Numbered from the stretch's first letter, positions 1 to 11,862 are shown. The stretch: 64,000 nucleotides of DNA from Acipenser ruthenus (GCF_902713425.1 NC_081241.1:1496501-1560500); one strand, 5' to 3'. The notes: generated from the sequence alone by a model not told the origin. Program-made: numbers and translations.

Positions 1-121
1 ACACACACACACACTGACACACACACACACACACTCCCACACACACACAGACACATACACTCCCATACACAGACACACTCCCACACACACACACACACAT
101 ACACTCCCATACACAGACACA

Positions 122-160
<39 letters not shown>

Positions 161-346
161 CCCCCCACACACACACACACAGATACACTCCCACACACAC
201 ACACAGACATACACACACACACACACACAGACACACACACACACACACACACACACCACCATACACACACACACAGACACAGACACACACACACACACTC
301 ACACGTGCGAGCACACGCATACACACCACCATACACAGACACACAG

Positions 347-377
<31 letters not shown>
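1..377. repeat. (CA)n microsatellite block with interspersed CTCCC and CACCA variants
   Basis: This is an almost pure CA-dinucleotide block broken by short actccc, agacac and accaccat interruptions. It is the mirror of the (TG)n block at about 46,822-47,105 in the right arm. Reading frames through it encode only Cys-Val or His-Thr runs and are not genes. Confidence 0.95.
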
Positions 378-379
<2 letters not shown>

Positions 380-630
380 CCCCCGCGGAGAATGCTTTTT
401 GAAAATGTGTGAATCTTGATGTCGTCTGCTCTAGGCATGATCCGAAAGCGAGATGTTATTTCAACTTGAATATACAGCTGCAATCAAAAAGATGAGAAAA
501 GAAATGTTTTAAGAAAAATCAAATAAAATCGAAATACGTGTTATATTGCAAATAAAAATAAAAGAGAACAATATTGTAAGTGCTTTTTTCACCAACAGTT
601 TTGAATAGCCTCATACACGACCAGACTATT

Positions 631-768
631 CACCATCAGATTTGAATAGCCCTCAAACACGATCACACTATTCTGATGATTTTCAAATTATTAATAAGTA
701 TTACTGTTTAGATATTTTAAACCATGTGAGCATAGTTTGATCGTGTTTGAGGGCTATTCAAATCTAAT
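631..768. repeat. Foldback repeat, MITE-like, with about 38-bp inverted ends
   Basis: The segment beginning ccatcagatttgaatagccc is repeated in inverted orientation at its other end, ending gggctattcaaatctaatgg, around an AT-rich loop. The right-arm counterpart is 46,432-46,569. There is no coding capacity. It resembles a short non-autonomous DNA transposon, but the family is unknown. Confidence 0.7.
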
Positions 769-779
769 GGTGGGAATCT

Positions 780-1172
780 GATACACCCTACTGACAGTGG
801 TATGGCAGGTTTATCAGTCCCAGCTGGGTCCTACACCCTACTGACAGTGGTATGGCAGGTTTATCAGTCCCATGGGTCTCCTACACCCTACTGACAGTGG
901 TATGGCAGGTTTATCCGTCCCAGGGAGGTCCTACACCCTCCTGACAGTGGTATGGCAGGTTTATCAGACTCATAGGGTCCTACACCCTACTGACAGTGGT
1001 ATGGCAGGTTTATCAGTCCCAGCGGGGTCCTACACCCTACTGACAGTGGTATGGCAGGTTTATCAGTCCCAGGGGGTCCTACACCCTACTGACATTGGTA
1101 TGGCAGGTGATTCAGTCCCATGGGGGTCCTACCCCCTACTGACAGTGGTATGGCAGGTGATTCAGCCCCATG
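780..1172. repeat. 50-bp minisatellite, about 8 units
   Basis: Units of 49-50 bp share the core ctactgacagtggtatggca. The phrase ctgacagtgg recurs at about 791, 841, 891, 941, 990, 1,040, 1,089 (as gacattgg) and 1,139. The right arm keeps only about 3 units (46,290-46,425). Single diverged monomers also lie near 2,520, 23,700 and 44,695, so the array probably grew from a dispersed repeat end. The frame running through it is an artefact. Confidence 0.92.
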
Positions 1173-1239
1173 GTGTCTGTTTTGACACTGATGTGCTCGT
1201 CTGTCTGTTTAGATGTTGTTTCTTGAAGGGTTTTTAGGC

Positions 1240-4200
1240 TCCTCTGTAACAGTTCGTTCTTCACTCTTCAATAATAGCAATGCATTGGAGCAGCTGTCCA
1301 GCAGATATTTCACATGATTCCCTTTGATTGGAATTGAAGCAGCTCACTGTCACTCTGTCACTGTGTAATACTGCATTATACTGGAGAGGGATCCTGGGTT
1401 TGTCTGCAGGCATTGCTCTCTGATGAAAGCCTCGCTGACGGACGTCAGAGTGTTTTAAAATGCAGAAGAAACCAGTTTGCAGTTCTGAGTGTGGCTCTTA
1501 ATTATTACCAATGCTTCTGATTATTTTACAGTCGCTCCTGAGTTAAGCAACATCACTTGTGTTGAAATTCTGTAAAATGTCACTCTCATTCAATAAGATG
1601 ATGACGTATTTTTGATTGTATTTATTTCTGTTCATTTTCACAGTAAAATAAATCCATTATATGTGACAAAGGTTTAGTATAAAGAGTCTGATTCCAATCC
1701 CACACCTCTTACCACGCAATCCCCTCCTATCACACATCATGTGTTATATATTATATTTGAAATGGTGAGGATACACAGGTCCTTATTATCACAGTGTTTA
1801 TGACTGGTAACATTAGAGCTATCAGGGTCGTTACTGATCTGAACAGCAATGCAGGGGGATTCCTCAGTGCTGTAAAATGCTCTAAAAAAACACCTTGATC
1901 AAAGGGAAGCCGATATCCAACCACCCTTGTATTGAGGAGACTAAACTGCAGTTCTTTGTTTCTCCCAGCAGGGGGTGATAATGCTTCAGTGTTGGATGTA
2001 TTTTAACCCCTTCAGTTCTGACTAGCACTTCTGGATTTCTTCAAAGGGAACACAAACACAGGAAAACCTGCTACATGCAGCACACACTTTTGTGTCATCC
2101 ACAGGCCTGATTGAAATGGTATTCCTGACATGTATTCTGTGATGTGTAAAGGATGCATCTCCCTGACACAAGTCTGTTTCAGTCACGACGGGACCACAGG
2201 GCAATAGATCTGACAGACTTTTGATAGAGGGCTGATAAGAGGTGCTTGGTTGGCAGATGTTTCCATTTTCAAGGCGGCACAAATTACTACTGAGTCTTTT
2301 TCACAAGGAACAGTCTCTAAAGTGATGTGACTCTCTCTATGTATGGGCCATTCTGACTTGACTGAAGATTTCCACCCCCAATACAACACAACCTGAAGGA
2401 ATTAGAGGCTGGTAATCATTGAGGAATGGTCCCATATCCCTCCAGCACAATTTAAAAAGCACCTTGCAGAATCACTACCTGCCACGTCCAATCAGTGCCG
2501 TGCTGGCTGCCCATGGAAGCCCTACACTATATTGACACTGCTATGGCAGGTGTTGCTATTTTTGTACAAATAATAAAAAACCATTAAATAAGCAGATTAA
2601 TTTAAAATAAATGACCCATACAATGAAGTGTAAATCATTTGTGTTTAATGTGATTTGTCCTGGTTTGTTTACAGCTAATATAGTTTTAGATTTAAATGTA
2701 TTGCAGATTTCTTAGATCTATTCAGTATTTATAACACTTTAGTAAATGCTGTTACTACCCTGTATTACATGTTCTATAATGCATTATAAAAACATTATAA
2801 CCCATCTTTTAAGCATCTATAACGTGTTAATAAACTATTTAAAAATGACACCTTCATATAAAGTGTTACCATCAACTTCAGCATCAAGTTCAAACGCTAT
2901 TCAGCTAACAGGATTCTACTGTATACAGGAATCTGCTAGAAACTATTGTAACGGTCACTTCATTTACATGTAGTATCCAGCTAGAGCGAAGAAAAGGAAT
3001 CCAGGACAGTTAATATGCATCAGCAATTACTACTGTTTAGTGTCTATCCCACCAAATAGCTGACAACAATCCTCACACTCGCCATGCCAATAATACAAAT
3101 GATACATCTGCCCAACCCTGAAGACATCAAAACATATTAAAAAAACGACCATATGGTAATTTAAATAAGCTGCCGTGCAAACAGATACTAGTATAAACGT
3201 TAGCATAAACCCCACAATAGAGAAACGCCAGCTCAACCCCTTCTGCATAGATAAACTGCAGCGCAATCACTGAAATGATCTTAAAAGGAAAACTCGACAC
3301 TACAGTGAAATCACTACTTCATAGTATGAAGCAAAACATCAACAGAATGACACAGCTGATTGCAAAATGCAGAGATATTAGAAGGACCGCCAGTCAATAA
3401 CAGCTTCAGTTGTAAAAGTCTGTAAAATAGTTCAAATAACAGTCCAAATCCAGAGATCCGCGAACAGAACAAAACATGTCTCTCACAAAAAACAAAACAG
3501 AATGGCCATTCAAAAAACAAAATGATAATCCATCAGCAAGAGAACAAACCCGGATCTCACGCAGTCCTGTCCAGGTTCGTGGAGTAGAGTCTTCTTCAGA
3601 ACAATGAAACGATCCGGACCTTTTAAACCAGCTTCAAAAACCCGGAGCTACCGCACTCACAGCGACGCATCAAGATGAAAAGAGAAAGAGACGACAAAGC
3701 TCGGGCTGACCAAACGAAAATAGAAAAAAAAAATAAAAATAATAAAAAATAAAGCATACAACTTGAGTGTAAGAACAAACATTAGTAAAGCTGGGTCGAA
3801 GCTACAATGTCTATGTAAGACCGAATATACCTAAGCAAAGGAAACTGCGACTTAAAACAACCAGACCTGTAGACAACCCAGACTAATGAAACAGAAGATC
3901 AAACTAGATGGTAACTTTACCAGTACAGTTGTGGGGCTCGCTTTATTGGGAAAGGGGTCAAAGCAGCTGATTTGTGTCAAAAGTCACGTTGTTTACTGAT
4001 TGTCTCGTGCTTAGAATGCGCTAGAATTTGAAATTTCTCAAAGTTCTATGGCAGTTAATTCAACAGCGGGAAGCAGCCTCCTGAAAGAAGTTGATGCTGT
4101 TACTAAAACAGCTGGACCTCTTGATCAGTAGACGCCATTCCTGTTTTGATTTCAGATTTGAATAGTTGAGAAGTAGAGGAAGATTTCATTTCCTCTAAGT

Positions 4201-5190
4201 ATTTGTCTAACTTGTTGGGAAAGTGGTCAAAATTTCAGTTGTTTATAAAACGTTAGAGAAAATTTAGTTGATGCGGTTACTAAAACAGGTGTACCTCTTT
4301 ATTGGTAAAAGTTATTTCTGTTTTGATTTCAGATTTGAATAGCAGAGAAGTAGAGGAAGATTCCGTATACTCTCAGTTTTTGTCTTACTTGTTGGGAAAG
4401 TGGTCAAAGCAGCTGATTTGTGTCAAAAGTTAGATCGTTTACAGGAAATATAATGCTGGAAGTCTGGGAGTTTTTAAACAATGGGGGAAAAAGTCCCATT
4501 AAAGTGAATGAAGATGGACAAAAAAAGGAAAAAAACTTAATAGTTTAAAAAGTATAAAAGATATCAAAAAGTTGTATACAAGCACCCTCTTCCAGACCGG
4601 TCTACACGTTTTAAAGTTTGAACGGCGTTTGTAGCTTAAACGGTGTAAGAGGAGTAGCGTGCCGAAGAAGAAGAAGAAGTATGTCGAAGATTTAAAGTGG
4701 GGACTCTTGCTAATAAAATCAAACTTAACCAAAAATTCAAAAACGGCAAGTCTTAAGAGCGCACAGCGTACCAAACAAAACACACCCAGAGATGTCATCA
4801 CCATCTTTTCTAAATCCCCGGCTACCAAACACACGAGGGAAAAATCAGCCTTAAAACTATGGCAAGCCGATAGGGCCAGAAAAACGAGAAAAGCGCAGCA
4901 GTAATTAGAAAGTACTACATCTCAGCAAGGCAATACCAGACATAGAACTGCTGCCAAAACGATTAGATTAGAAAAATAAACTAATGAGCATAGTATTAGT
5001 TTATAATAAAGTATCCATCATATATAATATTATTCACTGTTGAAAAATATAAAGGGAGTATGCATGTAGTATAATATTAGCAACTAGAATATAAGATAGG
5101 ACAGAACCTGGCCAGGTCCTCTGCAATTCATTTAAGAATTAAGCAGGTGTTGCGCTTTTTCAAACACATTGTGTGGCAGTCGCCACACAG
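1240..5190. other. Non-coding stretch of the left arm, no gene recognised
   Basis: This stretch is AT-rich and mirrored by about 42,060-46,280 on the right arm. The plus strand at 4,549-4,905 has a TATA-like sequence (gtataaaag) and a Lys-rich frame of about 80 codons. That frame begins at GTG, contains no ATG and has no family I recognise. The segment 3,945-4,460 is a degenerate tandem in which the phrase gggaaagtggtcaaa recurs about every 200 bp. Uninterrupted sequence at 1,496-1,515 is the empty site of a SINE insertion present only in the right arm. Confidence 0.6.
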
Positions 5191-5685
5191 TCTATCAACG
5201 ATCGCTGTGTCCCAGTTTGACTTGCACAGTCTGACAATGATCTCTGTGTCCCAGTTTGAATTGCACAGTCTATCAATGATCTCTGTGTCCCAGTTTGAAT
5301 TGCACAGTCTATCAATGATCCCTGTGTCCCAGTTTGAATTGCACAGTCTATCAATGATCGCTGTGTCCCAGTTTGAATTGCACAGTCTATCAATGATCTC
5401 TGTGTCCCAGTTTGAATTGCACAGTCTATCAATGATCTCTGTGTCCCAGTTTGAATTGCACAGTCTGACAATGATCGCTGTGTCCCAGTTTGAATTGCAC
5501 AGTCTATCAATGATCTCTGTGTCTCAGTTTGAATTGCACAGTCTGACAATGATCGCTGTGTCCCAGTTTGAATTGCAGAGTCTATCAGCGATCGCCATGT
5601 CCCAGTTTGAATTGCACAGTCTATCAATGATCTCTGTGTCCCAGTTTGAATTGCACAGTCTATCAACGATCTCTCTGTCTCTTGT
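5190..5685. repeat. 39-bp minisatellite, about 12 units
   Basis: The repeated 39-bp unit contains cccagtttgaattgcacagt, with a variable atctctgtgt or atcgctgtgt start. Because 39 is a multiple of 3, several frames stay open on both strands as 13-residue repeats. This is a property of the unit length, not evidence for a gene. The right-arm counterpart (41,487-42,055) has about 14 units. Confidence 0.95.
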
Positions 5686-5930
5686 TTCTCCAGATGAGGA
5701 AAGCTGAAGGAGGTTTGGGAAGCAGGGAGCAGCGGATCCAGCGCTCTGATGCCAGGAAGAAACCACACTGTCAGGGGATGAAAACAATCACACAAACAAA
5801 GCATCTAGATCCTAAAATAAAATCAATTGGACTATATGAAAGACTTGAGTGCTTTATTTTGTATTGACACCTTTCTGCAATGTGATTCTGTTTGGTATCT
5901 GACCATGTGGTGCTCAACTCTGTTGAAAGT

Positions 5931-7279
5931 ACACTATGTAACACATTTTTTGTTCCTGGGTAGTAAGTGTTATTTCCTAATTGCTTATGCCTCAAAAGTA
6001 TAGAAATGGCTATTATTCCCCACAAACTTTGCTTTTGTGACCAGGACAGTGATATTTTGAAATTTACCTATTTCCAATGAGAAAACGGGCAAATTTGTGT
6101 CTTTTCGTTCACATAAAGTCAGAAAAAAACAACATATGAATCCAAATTAACATGTATTTATACTAAAGTAATACAAAAATGACTACAAAAGATTTAGAAG
6201 TGAGTAATTTTTTGAGATTTACGATTATACTGTAAATCACTTTCACGAATCAGCCCCCAAATGTAGTCTCCCATCATGTTCTCGTTATAGTGTCCTTGGT
6301 AGCGGCGTTCAAAGTCCAGTATATCCTGGTGGAAGCGCTCGCCTTGCTCCTCCAAGTACGCTCCCATGTTCTCCTTGAATTTATCAAGATGAGCATCAAG
6401 GATATGGACTTTGAGGGACATCCTACAGCCCATTGTGCCGTAGTTCTTCACCAGAGTCTCAACCAGCTCCACATAGTATTCGGCCTTGTGATTGCCCAGG
6501 AAGCCCCGAACCACTGCGACAAAGCTGTTCCAAGCCGCTTTCTCCTTACTAGTGAGCTTCTTGGGGAATTCATTGCACTTCAGGATCTTCTTAATCTGTG
6601 GTCCGACAAAGACACCGGCTTTGACCTTTGCCTCAGACAGCTTAGGGAAGAAGTCTTGAAGGTACTTGAAGGCTGCCGACTCCTTATCTAGAGCTCTGAC
6701 AAATTGTTTCATAAGGCCCAATTTGATGTGCAGTGGTGGCATCAGCACCTTCCGGGGGTCCACCAGTGGCTCAAACTTGACGTTGTTCCTCCCCATAGAG
6801 AACTCGGTCCGCTGTGGCCAGTCCCGCCTGTGGTAGTGCGCCTTGGTGTCCCTGCTGTCCCAAAGGCAAAGATAGCAGGGAAACTTGGTAAAACCGCCTT
6901 GGAGACCCATCAGGAATGCCACCATTTTGAAGTCTCCTATGACCTTGATGCCATCTCAGAAAAATGCAGATATCTATCCACTTAGGCAGCTGGAACTAAA
7001 CTGAACTGGTGGGCTTAAGGCCCCTGTATTTATACTACTATTTATATTACTGGAAAGTTCTAGAAAGTTCTAGAAGTTACTCCAAGTTTACTCAGCACTG
7101 AATCTATCTGGAATGTTCTGGAAAATAGGTAAATTTCAAAATATCACTGTCCTGGTCACAAAAGCAAAGTTTGTGGGGAATAATAGCCATTTTCTATACT
7201 TTTGAGGCATAAGCAATTAGGAAATAACACTTACTACCCAGGAACCAAAAAAAAAAAAAAAAAAAATGTTACACAGTGT
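5931..7279. mobile_element. 1.35-kb terminal-inverted-repeat element, left-arm copy
   Basis: The first and last ~150 bp are reverse complements. One end starts acactatgtaaca and the other reads acactgtgtaaca when reversed. Both continue through ttcctgggtagtaagtgtta and end near tttgaaatttacctattttc. The element encloses one long frame on the minus strand (6,194-6,925). Terminal inverted repeats around a reading frame are typical of a DNA transposon or its derivative. I do not see a convincing target-site duplication. The right-arm copy is 39,886-41,228, so insertion predates the arm duplication. Confidence 0.75.
6194..6925 (-). CDS. Transposon-associated protein fragment, 243 codons
   Basis: The encoded polypeptide includes the motifs FPCYLC, PPLHIKLGLMKQFVRALDKE, AAWNSFVAVVRGFLGNHKAE and EEQGERFHQDI, and ends SQKITHF. 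I know the EEQGERFHQD-type protein from many multicopy, transposon-like loci in fish and invertebrates, but I cannot assign it to a named transposase. The family usually extends further upstream. The right-arm copy has a stop just before the conserved block, so the N-terminal part is missing. The frame is uninterrupted in both arm copies, with only a few substitutions. It lies wholly inside the inverted-repeat element. Host function is not demonstrated. Confidence 0.55.
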   Translation of the reverse strand: MVAFLMGLQGGFTKFPCYLCLWDSRDTKAHYHRRDWPQRTEFSMGRNNVKFEPLVDPRKVLMPPLHIKLGLMKQFVRALDKESAAFKYLQDFFPKLSEAKVKAGVFVGPQIKKILKCNEFPKKLTSKEKAAWNSFVAVVRGFLGNHKAEYYVELVETLVKNYGTMGCRMSLKVHILDAHLDKFKENMGAYLEEQGERFHQDILDFERRYQGHYNENMMGDYIWGLIRESDLQYNRKSQKITHF

Positions 7280-7538
7280 TATCTATGATAGATTAGCCCG
7301 TATTTTCAATGACTTTTACTCTAGTCTTTTTAATTCCTTCCTCTTTCTTGAAAGGGGTAGAACACAATTTTACAGAGCCTTGTGAAAACTGGAGGGTGGA
7401 TTTAAAGATGATATGCAATGAAAAAATGTCCGACCAGAGGGTCGTTGAATTGAAACCCTTTCAAAATAAAAATCCCCCTGTCAATTCTGTAAATCAGTTT
7501 TTTCATTTTGCACTTTGAATTTCATTTTGAATTATCCC

Positions 7539-7895
7539 GGGTTTAAAAGGCATGTCGTATGCAGACAGGCTCAAAGAATTGAATCTATTCAGTCTTGAAC
7601 AAAGAAGACTACGCGGCGATATGATTCAAACATTCAAAATCCTAAAAGGTATTGACAATGTCGACCCAGGGGACTTTTTCAACCTGAAAAAAGAAACAAG
7701 GACCAGGGGTCACAAATGGAGATTAGATAAAGGGGCATTTAGAACAGAAAATAGGAGGCACTTTTTTTTACACAGAGAATTGTAAGGGTCTGGAACCAAC
7801 TCCCCAGTAATGTTGTTGAAGCTGACACCCTGGGATCCTTCAAGAAGCTGCTTGATGAGATTCTGGGATCAATAAGTCTCCAGACAAGCTTCCCA
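7539..7895 (+). mobile_element. Non-LTR retrotransposon (LINE) 3'-terminal fragment, frameshifted
   Basis: The translation contains SYADRLKELNLFSLEQRRLR, then a GDFF / TRTRGHKWRL region and, after a frame change in a T-run near 7,765, VRVWNQLPSNVVEADTLGSF. This C-terminal block downstream of reverse transcriptase is common in fish LINE copies. It is truncated on the 5' side and runs into a (TG)n array on the 3' side. The right-arm copy (39,275-39,613, minus) keeps the frame open. Exact clade (CR1, L2 or Rex) not determined. Confidence 0.75.
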
Positions 7896-7904
7896 GCGTC
7901 AGCA

Positions 7905-8582
7905 CTGTGTGTGTGTGTCAGTACCTGTGTGTGTTTGTGTGTGTGCATTTTTGTGTGTGTGTGGGTGTCAGTACCTGTGTGTGATTGTGTGTGTGTGTGT
8001 GTGTCAGTACCTGTGTGTGTGTGTCTGTGCGTGTCAGTACCTGTGTGAGTGTGTGTGTGTCAGTATCTCTGTGTGCGGGTCAGTATCTGTGTGTGTGTGT
8101 GCGTGTCAGTACCTGTGTGTGTGTGTGTGTGTGTGTCAGTACCTGTGTGTGTGTGTGTGTGTGTGTGCGTGTCAGTACCTGTGTGAGTGTGTGTGTGTCA
8201 GTATCTCTGTGTGCGGGTCAGTATCTGTGTGTGTGTCAGTACCTGTGTGTGTGTGTGTGCGTGTCAGTACTTGTGTGTGTGTGTGTGTCAGTATCTGTGT
8301 GTGCGGGTCATTATCTGTGTGTGTGTGTGCGTGTCAGTACCTGTGTGTGTGTGTGTGTGTCAGTACCTGTGTGTCAGTACCTGTATGTGTGTGCGTGTCA
8401 GTACCTGTGTTTGTGTGTGTGTCAGTAACTGTGTGTGTGTGTGCTTGTCAGTATCTGTGTGTGTGTGTGTGTGCGTGTCAGCACCTGTGTGTATTTTTGT
8501 GTGCGTGTCAGTACCTGTGTGTATTTGTGTGTGTCAGTTCCTGTGTGTATTTGTGTTTGTGTGTGTGTTTGTGTTCTTGTCT
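7905..8582. repeat. (TG)n block with regular cagtacctg interruptions
   Basis: TG tracts of roughly 15-40 bp alternate with cagtacctg or cagtatctg motifs, making a higher-order repeat. It is mirrored at 38,496-39,262. The frames through it, rich in Cys, Val, Ser and Tyr, are artefacts. Confidence 0.95.
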
Positions 8583-8744
8583 ACCTATCTAAGTGGGGTC
8601 TTAGGTGTGGTTACACATCCACCAAGTGGGGACTCGGTAGCCAGGTGGGGACCAAATCCAAAACCCCACAACTGACTTGTTTCAATTGTGTTGCAGAGGA
8701 GAAACACAGCTAACTGAGGAACGAGTGATTCAGTAGAGAGAGGC

Positions 8745-8818
8745 ATGGACCCGACTCCAAGGAGAAGAAGAAGGAGTAAAGAGAATGACCCGCCTGATAT
8801 GTCACAAGAGCCTGCCAG
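8745..8818 (+). CDS. Possible small first coding exon, Arg-rich (left-arm copy)
   Basis: The ATG at 8,745 opens a short frame reading MDPTPRRRRRSKENDPPDMS followed by QEPA, then cctgccag|gtactg, a possible but weak donor. It is preceded at 8,680-8,696 by a pyrimidine-rich ttgtgttgcag acceptor-like site. Both arms keep the frame (right arm 38,255-38,328, minus) although surrounding repeats vary. The Arg cluster and QEPA ending resemble the leader exons at 55.6-57.2 kb. No downstream partner exon was found, so it may be an orphan or a chance frame. Confidence 0.3.
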
Positions 8819-8940
8819 GTACTGAAAGTCTTTTCTTATTAGTTCACGGTGCGGCGGCATGCTGAATAATACCTTTACTAAGAAGCTGTTCAGGAATCCA
8901 AATCACTGAGCTGAGTCTCAAGCCCAGGGTTAGAGTCCAG

Positions 8941-9626
8941 ACCTCTCTGTGCTTTACAATGCTTCCCTATGCTTTACCAGACCTCTCTGTGCTTTACAAT
9001 GCTTCCCTATGATTTACCAGACCTACCTGTGCTTTACAATGCTTCCCTAAGCTTTACCAGACCTCTCTGTGCTTTACAATGCTTCCCTATGCTTTACCAG
9101 ACCTCTCTGTAGTTTACAATGCTTCCCTATTCTTTACCAGACCTCCCTGTGCTTTACAATGCTTCCCTATGCTTTACCAGACCTTTCTGTGCTTTACAAT
9201 GCTTCCCTATGCTTTACCACACCTACCTGTGTTTTACAATGCTTCCCTATGCTTTACCAGACCTCTCTGTGCTTTACAATGCTTCCCTATGCTTTACCAC
9301 ACCTCTCTGTGCTTTACAATGCTTCCCTATGCTTTACCAGACCTCTGTGTGGTTTACAATGCTTCCCTATGCTTTACCAGACCTCTCTGTGCTTTACAAT
9401 GCTTCCCTATGCTTTACCAGACATCTCTGTGCTTTACAATGCTTCCCTATGCTTTACCAGACCTCTCTGTGCTTTACAATGCTTCCCTATGCTTTACCAG
9501 ACATCTCTGTGCTTTACAATGCTTCCCTATGCTTTACCAGACCTCTCTGTGCTTTACAATGCTTCCCTGTGCTTTACCAGACCTCTCTGTGCTTTACAAT
9601 GCTTCCCTATGCGTTACCAGACCTCT
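8941..9626. repeat. 40-bp minisatellite, about 17 units
   Basis: The near-perfect 40-bp unit runs from acctctctgtgctttacaat to gcttccctatgctttaccag. The mirror site (37,930-38,135) has only about 5 units, so the left array expanded, or the right one shrank, after duplication. It lies just beyond the 3' end of TRIM gene 1. Three overlapping frames are open through it because the unit lacks stop codons. None is a gene. Confidence 0.96.
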
Positions 9627-9723
9627 TTCTCTCTCATTCCCCTCTTTCTTTCTCATTCTCATTTGAAAAACCATGTTGATGAGTATTAAGAAATAAGAAA
9701 AAGTCAGTCTATCACCTTAATTT

Positions 9724-9729
9724 TTTATT
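9724..9729 (-). promoter_or_regulatory. Candidate polyadenylation signal of TRIM gene 1
   Basis: AATAAA on the minus strand, about 370 bp past the SPRY stop codon. The equivalent site follows gene 2 at 37,823. It is assigned by position and conservation between arms only. Confidence 0.4.
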
Positions 9730-10102
9730 TAATCACATTACTAAAATCTGAAATATTAAACATTTTTTATGGAAATCAAAAAACAAAAACACACACACAC
9801 AATAAAGCAAACTTAAGTTCACTTTTTTTAAAACTGTTACAGCACTGAATATTGGATGCCATTTTTTAAAATATATATAAAACATAACATTTCTTAAAAA
9901 ATAAATTAAATACAGTTACTTCGTATGAAATCCATTCGTTGCTAAAAACAAATAATTCCCCTCGTTTCGCTCTGCAGGTGGCGCCGTTTTACCCCCTAAC
10001 TTTCATCCAAAGTTGTGTCAGATTGAACATTCCCTTCACCCGAGGAGTGGAGAGGACAGACAGGGAGTTCAATACAAAGGGTTTCTTACAACACAAAACA
10101 GT

Positions 10103-11862
10103 CTAGTTCAGCTGGCAGATTGTTACAGTGGAATCATAATCCCAAAGCCCAAACCCAGGATAGAGCGGCTCAGTGAATGTGGTTTGGAATCTGTGCAGGA
10201 GGGTCATTGTGTCAGAGACGCCATAAAAGGACAGCGTGCCGGCATTAAAGTCCAGATACACTCCTATTCTGGGGGAGCGGGGGGCAGTTATTTCAGTGTG
10301 ATTGATATTTTGCCAGGCAGTGTAACTGGAGTCAGAGCAGAGCAAACTCCAGGACTTGTCATTGAATCCAAGGACACCAGAATCATCCTCTACTTTCCTG
10401 CTGATTCCTTTATATGTGACTCCTATAGAAGCCCATCCCCCACTGCACTCAATCTCCCAGTAACAGCGAGTCCCAGACAAACCCTCTTTGCAAAGCACTT
10501 GGGGCCAGCTATCAAATCTCTCTGGGTGAGCGGGATATCTCTGGTTCTCTTCCCCCCGTGTCACCTTTCTGTTCCCTTCAGAGAGACAGAGCTCTCTATT
10601 CGCTGTGTTGGGGTCCAGTGTGAGCTGACAGGAATCTGATTGAAGAGAAGAGGACGGGTAGAGGAGAGACGGTTAGAAAAGTCAAATCACTGAGAAAATC
10701 AACAGTCATTGCCTGCTGCATCCTCACATCCTGTTTATGGAAGGTGTGTGTGTTGTTTTAATTTTTTTTTAATACATTTTGACCACTTTTTTAAACTTTT
10801 AAATTGCATTTTCTGCCTCAAGATGGCTTCCCGTGGACCGGCATGGACCTCTCAGAACTACATTTCCCATCATCCTCCTGCTCACTGGTAATTCCATCTC
10901 AATTACATATGTGAGCAGGAGGATGATGGGAAATGTAGTTCTGAGAGGCCCATGCAGTTACATGTGAAGCCATCTATAAGTATAAAAAAGTGGTCAAAAT
11001 GTAAAAAAAAAATAAAAATAATTAAAACAATACACACACCTCACGTAAACAGTTGTAGCAACACATGGGAACATGCAACACAATAAAATACAAAGGACCT
11101 TATGAACCCTTTAAACCCTCTTGCTGTTTGATTGTTTTGTTCATTATAATTCCTCGATCTTATCAAACTTCTTCAATTGGAACCAATCAAATGCAGCTCT
11201 GCATACAATTACAGTTCACTTAATGTTCCTACAGGGTATGTGTTGCCATTTTACCCACTCAGACCCCTTGCTTACTAAATATCTTCAATAGAATATCATC
11301 CACTCTTCAATTATCTGTCTAATTTTTTAATGAGCTCTGGAGCCTGCAGACTGTAAACTGCAACTTCATTCACTGGGCAGAAAAAAAAGAGAGAGAAATA
11401 GAATTGAAACATACAACAGTCACTGTCTGCGCCATCCTCAAATCACTCCCTCCTCCCTGCTTCATCAGTCCCTGTTCCCTCCTCCATCCTCCATGCTCCT
11501 TCCTCTATGCTTCCTTCTCCCTCTTGAATGCTCCCTCCACCCTCCTGCCTCCTCCCACAAGCATCCTCCCTGCTCCCTTCTCCCTACTCCATCCGCCCTG
11601 CTCCCTCCACCCTCCCCCCTCCACCCTGCTCCCACCTGCATCCTCCCTGCTCCCTATTCCCTGCTCCCTCCTCCATGCTGCCTGCTCCCTCCTCCATTTT
11701 CCCTACTCCCACCTGCATCCTCCCTGCTCCCTCCTCCATCCTCCCTGCGTAAAACTTCTATATTTTACTATAAATTATTATAGTACAAAAAATAATGTTT
11801 ACAAACACGCACAAAAAATAGAAAAAAATAATATTTTTTTATATTTCTGAAAAATAAAACTA

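Noticed and set aside
4659-4904. Lys-rich frame of about 81 codons, present in both arms with a TATA-like site upstream
   Set aside because: It starts with GTG, contains no ATG, and no acceptor or partner exon was found. Conservation follows from the duplication.
5147-5804. Overlapping frames of 186 and 214 codons on opposite strands
   Set aside because: Both are the 39-bp minisatellite translated; a stop-free unit whose length is a multiple of three explains them.
8941-9626. Regular spaced repeats resembling a CRISPR array
   Set aside because: The 40-bp units are contiguous without unique spacers, in a eukaryotic context: a minisatellite.
11404-11850. Ser/Pro/Leu-rich frames of up to 148 codons
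   Set aside because: Polypyrimidine minisatellite read in three frames.
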